DNA of 64,000 nt from Rhea pennata. Its lineage: Eukaryota; Chordata; Aves; Rheiformes; Rheidae. The notes under the pieces are model-generated. The model made no database searches. It saw only the letters and a list, made by a program, of their open reading frames with translations, and was not told the origin of the DNA. Below are positions 1 through 10,495 of this stretch, in pieces (positions within the stretch are counted from its first letter, which is position 1; each line of letters starts with the position of its first letter). The position numbers were made by a program, and so were the translations under genes. The stretch spans positions 66,720,422 through 66,784,421 of the forward strand of contig NC_084666.1 of assembly GCF_028389875.1 (NCBI RefSeq). The letters run 5' to 3'.

Positions 1-3000
1 ACAAATGGCTTAATGTTTTCATATTGTGGCCAGTGGCAAGCTAAAAATAGGAGTTTTTTTTTTTTTTTTTTAAGAAATATGCAAATTTAATCTGGTTACA
101 TTCATCTGGCTTCAGGAAAACTTTCCATGTTTTTCCACATCCAAATACTCTGAATTGTGAAGAAGGCTGGTTTTGAGTCTGAACTTTTTATCCCAAGTCC
201 ACTTCTATAAATAATAAGTTTTGCGTAATTTTAATGAATAGTCATAAATCAACTCTGTTGTCCTGTTTCCCCCCCCCCCCCAACTTGGCTGAAACACCTC
301 AAGCAAAGGTCATGGTTTCGGGTTTTGTGGCAATCATTTCCACAGTTCCAATAATCAGATACATCTGCAGTGCTCAAGTTACACGATAATACTGTACAAA
401 GAATAGGGTCACCGCTGAAGCTCAGTCCCCAAGACACGCACATGATGGGATACTTCAGCAGACTCAGCAACCTAGCAGATGGGATCTCAGGGAAGACGGG
501 TCTTGAGAGAAGTGGGAGAAAGAGAAGTAAAGTTAGATCAGTAACTGTATCAGTTTCGGTTTCTGGAAAGACACTGGAGTAAATATACAGTTTGTAAGCC
601 CTTCAAAGATAATGAAGAGAGAAGTTACAGACAACATTGGGGTGATATGGTTTGCTCTTGATGAGCCCATCTAATTTATTTTATGATAGGGCAACAGGCT
701 TTGTGCAGAGGAGAAATGGCATTTGGCTTTGGTATGGCATTTTGCCCTTCTTACAGCAAGCTAGGGAAGCACTGTAGAGATAAAAGTATGAGGTGAAAAA
801 TAACTACACAGAACATGCTTGAATATTGGTTGTGGATAGTGCATCGTTTGTTTTAATAGTGAATTCAAGGGGGGCAGGAGGTCGCGTTCAGTTATTTTCA
901 TTAATAGTCGGATAATGAATGGAAAATCTGCTTGCAATGGGGCATTAGCTGAAGGGATGTCAACGCTGTCACGCCATGGCGAAAATGGCAAATGTGGCTG
1001 GGATGTATAAGCAGGCACGTTGCCTACAGACACAAAGTCACCTTTCGCTCTTCGCAGCACTGCGGAGGCTCCACCTTGAACACTGTAGCCACTTCTTTGC
1101 ACCGCACTCGAAGGTTTGCACCACACTTGCAGACTTGCAGAAAGTCCAGAGGAGTGATCAGAGATTTAGCAAGAGCTTTCCACCTGTAACGATTAAATGA
1201 ATTGGGGCTGTTATGCCTAAAGAAAAGATGGGAGAGGAGTAAATGCACTCGTCACCCTTAAGCATGTAAAAAGCTGCAGCACAGAGAGTGATAATCGCTT
1301 CTTCCATCCATGGCAGAAATAGAGGGTTTACAGTATGGAGTCAGATTAGGTATGAGGAGACTCATATCAAATTACATGGATAAGCAAGTAGCAGATGAGA
1401 TGGCCTGGGGAAGCTGTGAAACAAAGTAAGTAAAAATCTGCTAGAAAAAGCTGGACAGACACCAGTCAGGATGTCTGCCCTCAGGTACCCTTGCAATGGG
1501 GAGACAGATCTCACAACATTTGGAGAGCCCCCTCGGTCCTGCGGCTCTCTGAGCACCTCTGTTTCTGAATGATCGCATCAGGGTCAGCTGGCCTGTTGTC
1601 ATGAGCAAAGTAACAAGCAAAAATATTAGTGAAGGTAATAAACTGTTTATAAACAACCATATTCCTTATGTTCCTGTAGTTTACATACATTCTTGCTGTC
1701 TAGGTCTAATAGCCACCAAAATACTCTATCAGTGACAGCGTAGAGGCTGTTTAACCTGACACATGTAAAATTCAGCAAGGATTTAATTTAGTTTGCCTGG
1801 GTAGCAGGTTCCCTTAACAAATACACAGACTGGTATTTAGACTGTATTTGTAGCACAACTGGGAAAATATCCAAGAAATGTAAGCTTGTTCTGCGATTAC
1901 ATTTGTGCCTGTTTGTTTTGACATGAGATTTTGGGGTCTGGAAGAGAAGGATGGGTAATGAGGAGGAGGATCTGTTTTAAAAATGCATGCATCTTCTGCA
2001 GACCTTGTAAGGCATCCAGAGGGAGCTGCTTAGAGCTAGGGTGAGAAAGAGCCAAGCTTTTTTTTTGGTCATTTAACTAGCGCTTCAGCCACCAATTCTT
2101 ACAGGGGCTCAGTTACATGGGAGCACATTACAGAGCATAAGGCAATTGCCAGAACATGATCCTTTCTCAAGCCTGAACGAAACATAGCCTTCTACTCCAC
2201 AGGCTGTGCTAAGGCCTTTAAATCCTGCAAGCTCAGACACTCAGGTTAGGGTCCTGAGACCCATCCAACTCTAGCTTCCTTACAAGAGAGTCTGACTTGC
2301 TGTAAAACGGAGAGGGCTGCCAGGAACAAGCCCATATATGGTTTAAATTTGCAGGTTGGCTGATTAGAAAGGTCTCTAAAGCTTCCAGACTCAGAAGGGA
2401 AGAGGAAAGATCCTCTCAGCTCAGGTAGTCTTCCGAGTAAGTGAAGGGCTTCATTCCTATGGATGTTGTTTTTTACTTAGAACATAGTACTTCAACAGTC
2501 AAGCCCTTGCTAAAAAGATGTTGTGTGCCCCAAAGCTTATTTTGACAGTGCACAATGTTATCAAAATTTACTGAGAAATCAAATCTAGCAGTATTCAGAT
2601 TATTATTGAAAAGAGACTAATTACCAAAATTAAAGTTCCTTCCTATTCCTATGTCATTCTTCATCTCTTTCCAGACATATAAGGACCGAAGTCTTTTGCT
2701 ACATGCACAGAATGCAACAGGATCCTGCTGCTGTTTCCTTATTTTCTCCAAAATCCATCATTTCTTAATTTCTTAATTAATCCATCCATCTTATTTAGTG
2801 GAACTACTTATGCAAACAATATTTTGATTTTCCTTCTGCGTTGACCCATTTTTATTAAACCCTCTGTCATTTATGTTCCTACTTCAGTTTTTAAGAAATG
2901 TGAGTCAACTCTATAAAAACTAAAATGTATATTACACATTTATTAACATTTCTTAATGTTAATAAATTACCATTTTTCCTTTTCCTGGTCAGGGAATGCT

Positions 3001-5560
3001 CAGCTAAATCTTGCTGCCATTCCAGCCACCAACTGTACACTTTTCTGAAGTCTCTCTTCTTGAGTCTCTCTTAAATCCTGCTTCCTTCAGTGATGGTGTT
3101 TTAAGGTGCACAGATAATTTAGTCTGTCTGAATTTTTTCCCCGACCTTTACCTGTCTGATCTAAGCTTATCTGAGCAAATGGCAGAATGTGGTTGAATAT
3201 AGTGTGTTAGGATTTTTAACAATAAGAGCCTAAAAGTAAAATACCTACTATGCACATTATGAAAGGCATTCAGTGTACAGAAGCTGCATGGTTGTCAGGG
3301 CAGTTTCAGTAGCACTTCATGATGGATTTGGATCCAGAAACTTCAGAAACCGATAGGCTTAGTAAGTTTAAAGGTGAAAACACAGAAGACTGATCAGTGT
3401 TAATGATGGCCTTAACCTAGTATTAGTAGGAGCATAAAAATGACAAGTATTGATTACCAATATCCAACGTGATTAAGTAAAATCACATTGATCCGATCAA
3501 CTAAGAGTAAAGCAAGAGTATAGTGAGAAATTGCTTTTTTCAAGAATGTATGATGGAACCACATTTTTCCTATTTACTTGTGCTTGAGAACAGATACTGG
3601 TTCATCACTTTACCTTTGCCTGATGTAAGGGTTGTCTGGCAACATTAATAAAGAAAATATAATAATAAAAAAAGCACAGCTTTATAAACAAAGTTATTGA
3701 AGAACTTTGATATTCAGACACATATATAGAATTTAGCCTATACTAACTCTCCTACAACTCAAATATTTGGCTTATTTCTTTCTCAGTGAATGTTTGGACT
3801 ACAAACAGACTTCCAGAAGTCTTTACCTTTTTTATTCTGATAATCTAAGAAACAAATAAATGGAGCAAATCAGAAAACCAGGAGGTTGAGATGAGGATTA
3901 TTAGGTGCCTCCAAAATAGTATCTACCAAAGCCGACACTAAGGTGGCTAAGGGGAGAAGCTGAGGAGAAGGAATTAAGCCTAAACCCCCATGGAATTTTG
4001 CACTTTGCTCTGGGCCAGACTCACAACAAAGCATCTCTTAGGGGTTGGCACTATGTCAGGGCACAATTTTCTGATACAAAAAAAATAGGAGGAGGAAATC
4101 CTTCTCTTTGGTTTTCGCTTGCCTGTTTGTTTTTTCTTCCTCCAATGCACATACAGAAATTAGAGCACTTAGGCTGGCTGTTACAAGTTCACTTTTTTTC
4201 AGTGGCTGTTAGCATTTGGGTGGCTGCCTAGATCCTAGGAACATGTTAGTTCCATGGGAAATGCCTAACAAACAAATGAGGGCTGAAGGAGATGTAGGGT
4301 TTAATGTATGTAGTTTTTTGAATCAGTTGCATTAATTCCCCCTGGTGGAGACAGAGATATGCCATAAGCATATGGGCATGTCTGAGGTGCTCTGTTGCGG
4401 TGTTAGCCTCAGCTGTGAAGATCTGTAAAGTTCTGTAAAGTTGAGAAGATTCAGTTCAAGGTATCACCAAAGGAAAATAGGAGGAGAAATATCTTTGGAC
4501 CATAACTGGAAAACAGGCCACAGAAACAGATAAATAAGAAGTCAAGTTGGGATCCTACTTTCAGGGGGGGGATCTTGTTGGGGGATCCTGGAGGGAAGAC
4601 AGGAATAACCATTACAACTTTTTAAAAAGGTTTTAATTGTGCTGGTTTCACAGGCAGTGAGCTGATTTATTGTGTGTTCCTAACAAAAACAAAGTATTTA
4701 TTACTCCTGGCATGCCTTTCCGCAAGGGAGATTGACATATGAGACCCCGGTTTGGGGGCTCAGAGGGGGGGAGAAGGTGAGGGCGTGGGTGCAGGTCTCG
4801 TTGAGGGCAGGTGTCTGCTGGAGGAGTGGCAGGGCCGCTGCCGCTGCCAGTGCTCATGAGCTGAGTACCGTGAATGATCAAGGTTTAAAATCTAATAGCC
4901 CTCTGCATCCGAAGCATTTGGAAAGGACAGTGTTTGAGGATCTAGTTTTGTCCCACTGCCAATTAAAGCCAAGATTGCTCTTTAACAGGGTGCTAAAAAT
5001 ACTGCCTTTCTTTAGTAACATCACGTTGTAGTCCTGCCGGCTCAGGACGGCGGGCCAAGTCAAAGGTGTGCTTGGGGGGAGCACACTAAAATCTGGTGCA
5101 GGTGTCCTTAGGGAACGATGGTGCCGTTCCCACAGCTTACGTGAAGGCCGTGCTGTTGCTGTGCGCCAGGGGACTTGTAGCTGCATGAACCTGGGTGCGG
5201 GAAGCACCAGAGCCGGGTAGGCCCGGTGCTCTTGCGATGCTCAGCTCCCCAAAGCAGTGCCGCTGGCTTGCTCGCCTGAGCAGGCGATGGCTTACGCATT
5301 TTTTTAAAGCTGCAGAATCAGGCTGTGGCTGCCTGCACTGCACAGGCGAGGGCTGCTCCCCGGCCTCGCTCGCTTTCCTTCCTCCCTTCGCCTTGCGAGG
5401 GTCTGGTGTCTCGCCTTTCCCTTCCGCAGCTTGTGGGGCAGATGGGCGCACGTCGGCTTGAGGGCCACTCAAGCTGACCAAAGGTCAGGTTTGCCAAAGA
5501 AATGTCTTAGTGCCAGGTGCATCTAAGACAGCATTTCTTGGGAAATAAGTAAATAAATGA
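1..5560. other. Intergenic sequence upstream of C4orf54
   Basis: I recognise no coding region here. The open frames are short, overlap on both strands and match no family I know. The stretch holds homopolymer runs (T-rich at 53-71, 13 C at 269-281) and one CTCF-like core near 4338. In the human order, DAPP1 would be the next gene beyond C4orf54, but none of its exons is visible. Upstream noncoding exons of C4orf54 cannot be excluded. Confidence 0.6.
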
Positions 5561-5984
5561 ATAAAAAGACAGCTCGGCTCCCTTGGCTTTTGCTTGGCTA
5601 GGAAGGAGAGTGGCCGTGCTCTCCGCCACCGGGCCGCAGCCACGGGGTGCCAGGGGTGCCCCAGAGGAGGGGGCGGGGGGCGTCAGGCTGCGGGGCTCCC
5701 TCTCCCCTCGGAGCAAGCAGCGGCCCCGGGAAGCCGAGCAGCAGCATTTTTGCCGGCGGGGGCGGCACTGCTCTGAGAAGGGACGGCCGAGCGCGTTTAT
5801 TCCCGTCAAACGCAGACGTTTAAAATAGGAATTTATTCCGCCGGCAGAGGTGACGCCGGCTCTATGTATAGTTGGCAGCTTGGAGCGACGTGGGAAAAAC
5901 GCGGGGCGGCCCGGGCCCGGCCCCCGAAAGGCGGCGACCAGCTGAGCTGCCTCGGCGCAGGTGGCTGCGCTGCGGGGCGCCGCG

Positions 5985-6017
5985 CCCGGCCCGGCCCGGC
6001 CCGGCCCGGCCCGGCCC
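5985..6017. repeat. (CCCGG)n pentanucleotide microsatellite
   Basis: Six uninterrupted CCCGG units (5985-6014) followed by CCC. The tract lies in the probable 5'UTR of C4orf54, about 145 bases before the preferred start codon. The G-rich complementary strand could form a G-quadruplex. Confidence 0.9.
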
Positions 6018-6160
6018 CTCGGCCGGCGGCAGCTGCCCCGGGCGGCGCGGCGCACGGGTGCGGTGGGCGGCCCGCCGCCGCAGCGCTGCCCAGCCCGGCG
6101 CGGCCCGGCCCCGCCGCCGCCCGCCCCCTCGGGCCACTGCCGCGCCCCGACGCGCCCAGC

Positions 6161-9100
6161 ATGGACGCGCCCGGTGAGCCGCCCTCGGCGCCCAGCGCCG
6201 CCGCGGCAGCGGGACGGGGCCGCAGCCCGCAGGCGGCCGCCGAGGAAGAAGAGGCGGCGGCGGCCGGGAGCGCGGAGATCGACGATTTTCCGCGGCCGCC
6301 CCCCGAGCTGGCGGCGGCCGGGAGCGCGGGGCAGGCGGCCGCTCTCGGAGCCAAGAGCGGAGCCCGCGGCACGGCGGATGCCGGCGCGCCGCCGGGCCGG
6401 GCTGCGAGCCCAGCACCCTCGGGCTGCCAAGGCCGGCGGCGGGATCGCCCTTCTTCCGCGGGCGCGGCGGCGGGATGCGGCGCTGGCTCCGGCTGCGGCC
6501 CCGGGAAGGCGGCGGGGAGCGCCGGGTCCCCGTGCGCCACCCCCGCGGGGCAGCCGGACGCGGCGGGCTGCCCGGAGTCCTCCTCCTCCTCGTGCCCTTC
6601 GCCGGCGAACAAGGCGGGCGGCTTTGCCCAGACGGGCGACCCGGTGCCAACGGGGGGCAAAACCTCCTCTTCCTCCTTCGGCTACGAGAGCGACGAGGAC
6701 GAGGGCGCGGGGCGGCGGGCGGCGGCGGCGCGCAGCAGCGGCGGCGGCGAGGCGCACTACATCAGCACGCACGAAATCCAGCTCAGCGAGGTGGAGCACG
6801 ACATGGACTTCGACGCGGGGCTGGCCGCCCGCTGGGACTTCGAGGACAACAACGTGATCTACTCCTTCGTGGACTACGCCTCCTTCGGGAGCGACGAGAC
6901 CCTCGGGGACACGCAGACGGAGGAGGACAATAGCTGCTACCTGAGCACGACCACCAGCGACCCCAATAATCGGACGGACAGTATCGATAACACCAGCAGC
7001 ACGGAGATCGTCAGCATTAATTCGGAAAACGATACCCCCGGCACGGACAAGTGCGCCAGCTCGGAAGAAAGTCAGTCCAAGCAGCCCAGCGACACGGGTG
7101 AGAATCCCGCGGGCCAGATTCTCCTATCAATCAAACCGACTTCCAGGGCTATAAATGAGTCTAGCAACGTGCGCGAAAAGCAAAACATTATTTATGCTGC
7201 CAAGCATGAAGGCGACATGAGCCTCCGTGTCTCCACAGCTCCTGAACGCAATTCAAGTTTAAAACAAGATGCGATCCATGACCATGCAAAAAAATTTATT
7301 GCGGTCCCCGCGCGTCTGCAAACCAGGTGTGGAGCCATAAGGGCAAAGGAAGTGGGGGAATACTCGAGCGGCGCCTCCAGCGCCGTCAGCGAGCTGGACG
7401 ATGCCGACAAAGAAGTGCGAAACCTGACTGCCAGGGCTTTCCGCAGCCTGGCGTACCCCTACTTCGATACCCTCAACTTCAGCTCCAGAGCCTCTTCTGC
7501 CTCCCTGTCGGACCATGCCCTGGGCATCAACCGCTGGTCCACTTACTTGGACCTCAAATGCAGCAGCTTGGGGCCGAAAGCCGAGCAGAGCCTGCTCCGC
7601 GGCCCCGGCCCCGGCGGCGGGCAGCTCTGCGTCCGCTCCAACAGGTCGCAGACGAAAGCTCTCGAGTTCGTGGTCAGCAAGCTCGACGGGGAGATCACGC
7701 ACGTGGAGGCGCCGCCGCCGCCGGCGGGCGCCCGGGCGCTGAGCCCGCTGCAGGCGCGCCGTGGCGGCGGCGGGGCGAGCGGCGCCGAGCCGCCCCGCCG
7801 GGAGCCGCCCGACACCGCGGAGGAGGCCAGCAAGAAGTCCAGATTCGCCTCCAGCCTCCTCAAAAATGTCATCTCCAAGAAGATGCAGCTGGAGCACGAG
7901 TTCAAGATGGAGCGCGGCGAGATCACGGACACCTCGCACACGGGCGCGGCGGGCGGCAGCCGGGAGCCGGAGCCCGGCGGCGGCGGCAGCGGCCGGGAGA
8001 GGCCGCGGGAGGGCGGCGTGCAGCGGCAGAGCTCCCGGCACTCCGAGGGCAGCTCCGACTACACCGTGGTGACGGCGGAGGAGGCGGCGGAGCCGGGCGG
8101 CAGCAGGTCGCCGGCGTCCAAGGCGTCGACGCCCCGCGAGGGGGGCCGCGGCCTGGAGAGAGCCCCGTGCGAGGCACGCCCGGAGGAGGCGAGCGAGGCG
8201 AGGAGGGGCGCCGCGGAGGCCGCCAGGGCCACCTTCCTGCGCAGCCACAACAGCGCTTTCAGGTCCTGGAAGGAGAGGGAGGCGGAGAGGCAGGAGGAGA
8301 GGGCGCCCGCCGGGAAGCCGAAACTCCCCTGCCGGCATGACTGGCGGGCCGACCTGGGCGAGCTCTCGGCCGGCAAGTCCACCAGGATGTCGCGGCTCTT
8401 CGTGCCCACCATCCAGCACGCCCCCAAGGAGAAGGAGCCCGGCAAGCAGGCGACCAAGTGCTCGGCGGCCGCCCCGGCTCCCGCCAAGCCCAGGGCGCCC
8501 GAGATCAAGATCAGCCTGGGCAGCGTGCAGCAGCCGCGGGCGCCGCCGTTCAGCATCGCGCAGCTGCTCACGCCGCAGATCGCCCCCGCCGCCCTCCCGC
8601 GGGCGCCGCAGCAGAGGCCGCCGAAGAGCGACGGCTCCGACAAGGTGCCGCAGTTCCTGGTGCGCGACGTGAGGGACGGCAAGCACAAACCGCAGGGGCC
8701 CCTCCACCAGGTGAGGGACGTGAGGAAGCTCCTCAAGAGCTCCTACAGCTGCGACTCGGGCGATAACAGCAGCGACAAGGGCAGCGTCGCCTCCGACCAG
8801 GGCGGCTGCGAGCAGAAGCCCCGGCAGCTGGTCATCGCCGGCATCCCGCGGGCGCTGTCCCCCGTGGTCATCACCTGCCAGGCCGTCAGCAGCGGCGGCA
8901 CCCAGGCCCCCGAGGCGGCGGGCAGAGCCCCGGCGGGCAGGGCGCTCGCCTGCCCGCCGGAAGGCACCGTCCTGGTGCACCGCACCTCGGGGCGGCTGCC
9001 CGTGGCCACCATCGCCCCCAACAAGAGCGACCCGCGGCAGCCGGCCGTGCTGAAGATCGTCTCCAAATCTGCCGCGCCCTGGCGACACCAGCCCCCGCCG

Positions 9101-10495
9101 CCCGCCGACAAGGGCCGAGCGGCGGCGGGCGGCGGCGAGGAGGAGCAGCCGCGGGACGAGAGCAAGGCGGCGCCGGTGCCCGACGCGCTGCAGAAGCTGA
9201 CGGCGGCGGTGCGCAGCATGGAGCAGCTCTACACCTTCGACAAGCGCGAGTGGAAGCGCAAGAGCGACCCGCTGCCCATCACCGGCAGCCACGTCCTCTC
9301 CCTCATCGCCAGCGAGGAGCGCTGCGCCGCCCCGCCGCCGCCCCCCGCCGCAGCCGCCGCCGAGCCGCCCCCGGCGGAGGGGCGGGCGGCCAAGGGCCCC
9401 GCGGCGCCGGGCGCCGAGCGCCTGCCGCGCCGCGCCTCCCACCCGGCGGCCGCCGACAAGGTGTCGGCCAGGGCGGCCGCCTTCGAGAGCCTGGCTCGGC
9501 AGCGGCAGCGCGGCCCGCCGCCGCCCCGCGCCGAGCCGCCCGCCGCCCCCCGCGCCGGCCCCGGCCACAGGGCGCCGGGCGGCCTCCGGGGCCAGGCGGG
9601 GCCGCCGCCGCCCGCCGCCGCCGCCGCGGAGAAGGGCCCGGACGGCGGCAGCTACCTGGCGGTGCCGCTCAAGGCGGCCGCCGAGCCCCCCCCGGAGGCG
9701 GCGTCCGGCGGCGGCGTCCGGCCCAGCGCGCTGTCGGCGGCGGCGCTGCGCAGCCTGCAGCAGCCCGGCGCCGCCGCCAGCGCCGCGCCGCCGCCCGCGC
9801 TCCCCGCCGCCGCCGAGTGGCGGGGCGCCGCCGAGCCGCCCCCGGCCGCCGCCGCCCCGCAGCCCGCCGAGGTGCCGCCCGCCGCCGTGTACCAGCAGGC
9901 GCTGCCCTTGGCCGCGCTGCCCGGCGCGCCGCCGCCGCTGCTCTGCTTCTCGCCCTCCGTGGCGGCGGCGGCGGCGGCGGAGCCGTTCCCGCAGACGCAG
10001 CGCAGGGTGCTGCTGGACATGAGCACGGGGCAGTACTACCTGGTGGAGGCGCCCGTGCCGCAGCCCCTCAAGCGGCGGCTCTTCGACCCCGAGACCGGGC
10101 AGTACGTGGAGGTGCCGGTGCCGCCGCCGCCCGCCGTCCCGCTGCCCCTCTCGCCCTTCGCCCTCAGCGCCGGGGCCTACGGCGCCGCCTACATGCTGTG
10201 CCCGGGCTTCCTGCCCGCCGTCCCGCCGCCGCCGCTCTCCCGCGCCGGCAGCGAGGCCAGCGCCGCGGCCGAGGCCGGCAGCCCCGGGGCGCCGGCGGAG
10301 GCGGCCTTCGCCGAGAGCCCCTACTACGCGCCCACGGGCAAAGGGCCGCCCGCGGCGGCGGCGGCGGCGGGGCAGCGCGGCGCGGCCGAGGCGAAGCCGC
10401 TCGTGAGCATCAGCGCGCCGGCGGCGGGGCCGCGCCTCGTCGCGCCGCCCTCCTTCGACGGCACCACCGTGCGCTTCGTGCTGGAGCACCGCTGA
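6161..10495 (+). CDS. C4orf54: C4orf54 orthologue, DUF4585-type protein, single coding exon
   Basis: This is an intronless reading frame of 1,444 codons plus stop. Its function is poorly defined, and I recall the human gene as muscle-enriched. The start at 6161 is chosen because its context (AGC-ATG-G) is good and it opens a plausible protein. The frame stays open upstream to an ATG at 5864 with poor context, which would add 99 low-complexity residues. The N-terminus is Ala/Pro/Gly-rich. A well-ordered acidic block starts near residue 200 (YISTHEIQLSEVEHD, then NVIYSFVDYASFGSDETLGD) and continues as a Ser/Thr/Asn-rich acidic stretch to about 315. Long Ala/Pro/Arg-rich stretches follow. Near residues 1281-1321 a tandem motif, LLDMSTGQYYLVEAP then LFDPETGQYVEVPVP, resembles the DUF4585 module I recall in C4orf54 and PROB1. 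Identity rests on this motif and on the position next to MTTP. My memory is that human C4orf54 is somewhat longer. The extreme GC content is ordinary for GC-rich avian exons. Confidence 0.85.
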   Translation: MDAPGEPPSAPSAAAAAGRGRSPQAAAEEEEAAAAGSAEIDDFPRPPPELAAAGSAGQAAALGAKSGARGTADAGAPPGRAASPAPSGCQGRRRDRPSSAGAAAGCGAGSGCGPGKAAGSAGSPCATPAGQPDAAGCPESSSSSCPSPANKAGGFAQTGDPVPTGGKTSSSSFGYESDEDEGAGRRAAAARSSGGGEAHYISTHEIQLSEVEHDMDFDAGLAARWDFEDNNVIYSFVDYASFGSDETLGDTQTEEDNSCYLSTTTSDPNNRTDSIDNTSSTEIVSINSENDTPGTDKCASSEESQSKQPSDTGENPAGQILLSIKPTSRAINESSNVREKQNIIYAAKHEGDMSLRVSTAPERNSSLKQDAIHDHAKKFIAVPARLQTRCGAIRAKEVGEYSSGASSAVSELDDADKEVRNLTARAFRSLAYPYFDTLNFSSRASSASLSDHALGINRWSTYLDLKCSSLGPKAEQSLLRGPGPGGGQLCVRSNRSQTKALEFVVSKLDGEITHVEAPPPPAGARALSPLQARRGGGGASGAEPPRREPPDTAEEASKKSRFASSLLKNVISKKMQLEHEFKMERGEITDTSHTGAAGGSREPEPGGGGSGRERPREGGVQRQSSRHSEGSSDYTVVTAEEAAEPGGSRSPASKASTPREGGRGLERAPCEARPEEASEARRGAAEAARATFLRSHNSAFRSWKEREAERQEERAPAGKPKLPCRHDWRADLGELSAGKSTRMSRLFVPTIQHAPKEKEPGKQATKCSAAAPAPAKPRAPEIKISLGSVQQPRAPPFSIAQLLTPQIAPAALPRAPQQRPPKSDGSDKVPQFLVRDVRDGKHKPQGPLHQVRDVRKLLKSSYSCDSGDNSSDKGSVASDQGGCEQKPRQLVIAGIPRALSPVVITCQAVSSGGTQAPEAAGRAPAGRALACPPEGTVLVHRTSGRLPVATIAPNKSDPRQPAVLKIVSKSAAPWRHQPPPPADKGRAAAGGGEEEQPRDESKAAPVPDALQKLTAAVRSMEQLYTFDKREWKRKSDPLPITGSHVLSLIASEERCAAPPPPPAAAAAEPPPAEGRAAKGPAAPGAERLPRRASHPAAADKVSARAAAFESLARQRQRGPPPPRAEPPAAPRAGPGHRAPGGLRGQAGPPPPAAAAAEKGPDGGSYLAVPLKAAAEPPPEAASGGGVRPSALSAAALRSLQQPGAAASAAPPPALPAAAEWRGAAEPPPAAAAPQPAEVPPAAVYQQALPLAALPGAPPPLLCFSPSVAAAAAAEPFPQTQRRVLLDMSTGQYYLVEAPVPQPLKRRLFDPETGQYVEVPVPPPPAVPLPLSPFALSAGAYGAAYMLCPGFLPAVPPPPLSRAGSEASAAAEAGSPGAPAEAAFAESPYYAPTGKGPPAAAAAAGQRGAAEAKPLVSISAPAAGPRLVAPPSFDGTTVRFVLEHR

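Noticed and set aside
5507-6799. Several long frames on both strands at the start of the CpG island (430, 275, 262 and 298 codons)
   Set aside because: They are mutually overlapping, low-complexity Arg/Pro/Ala translations and compositional shadows of the C4orf54 frame.
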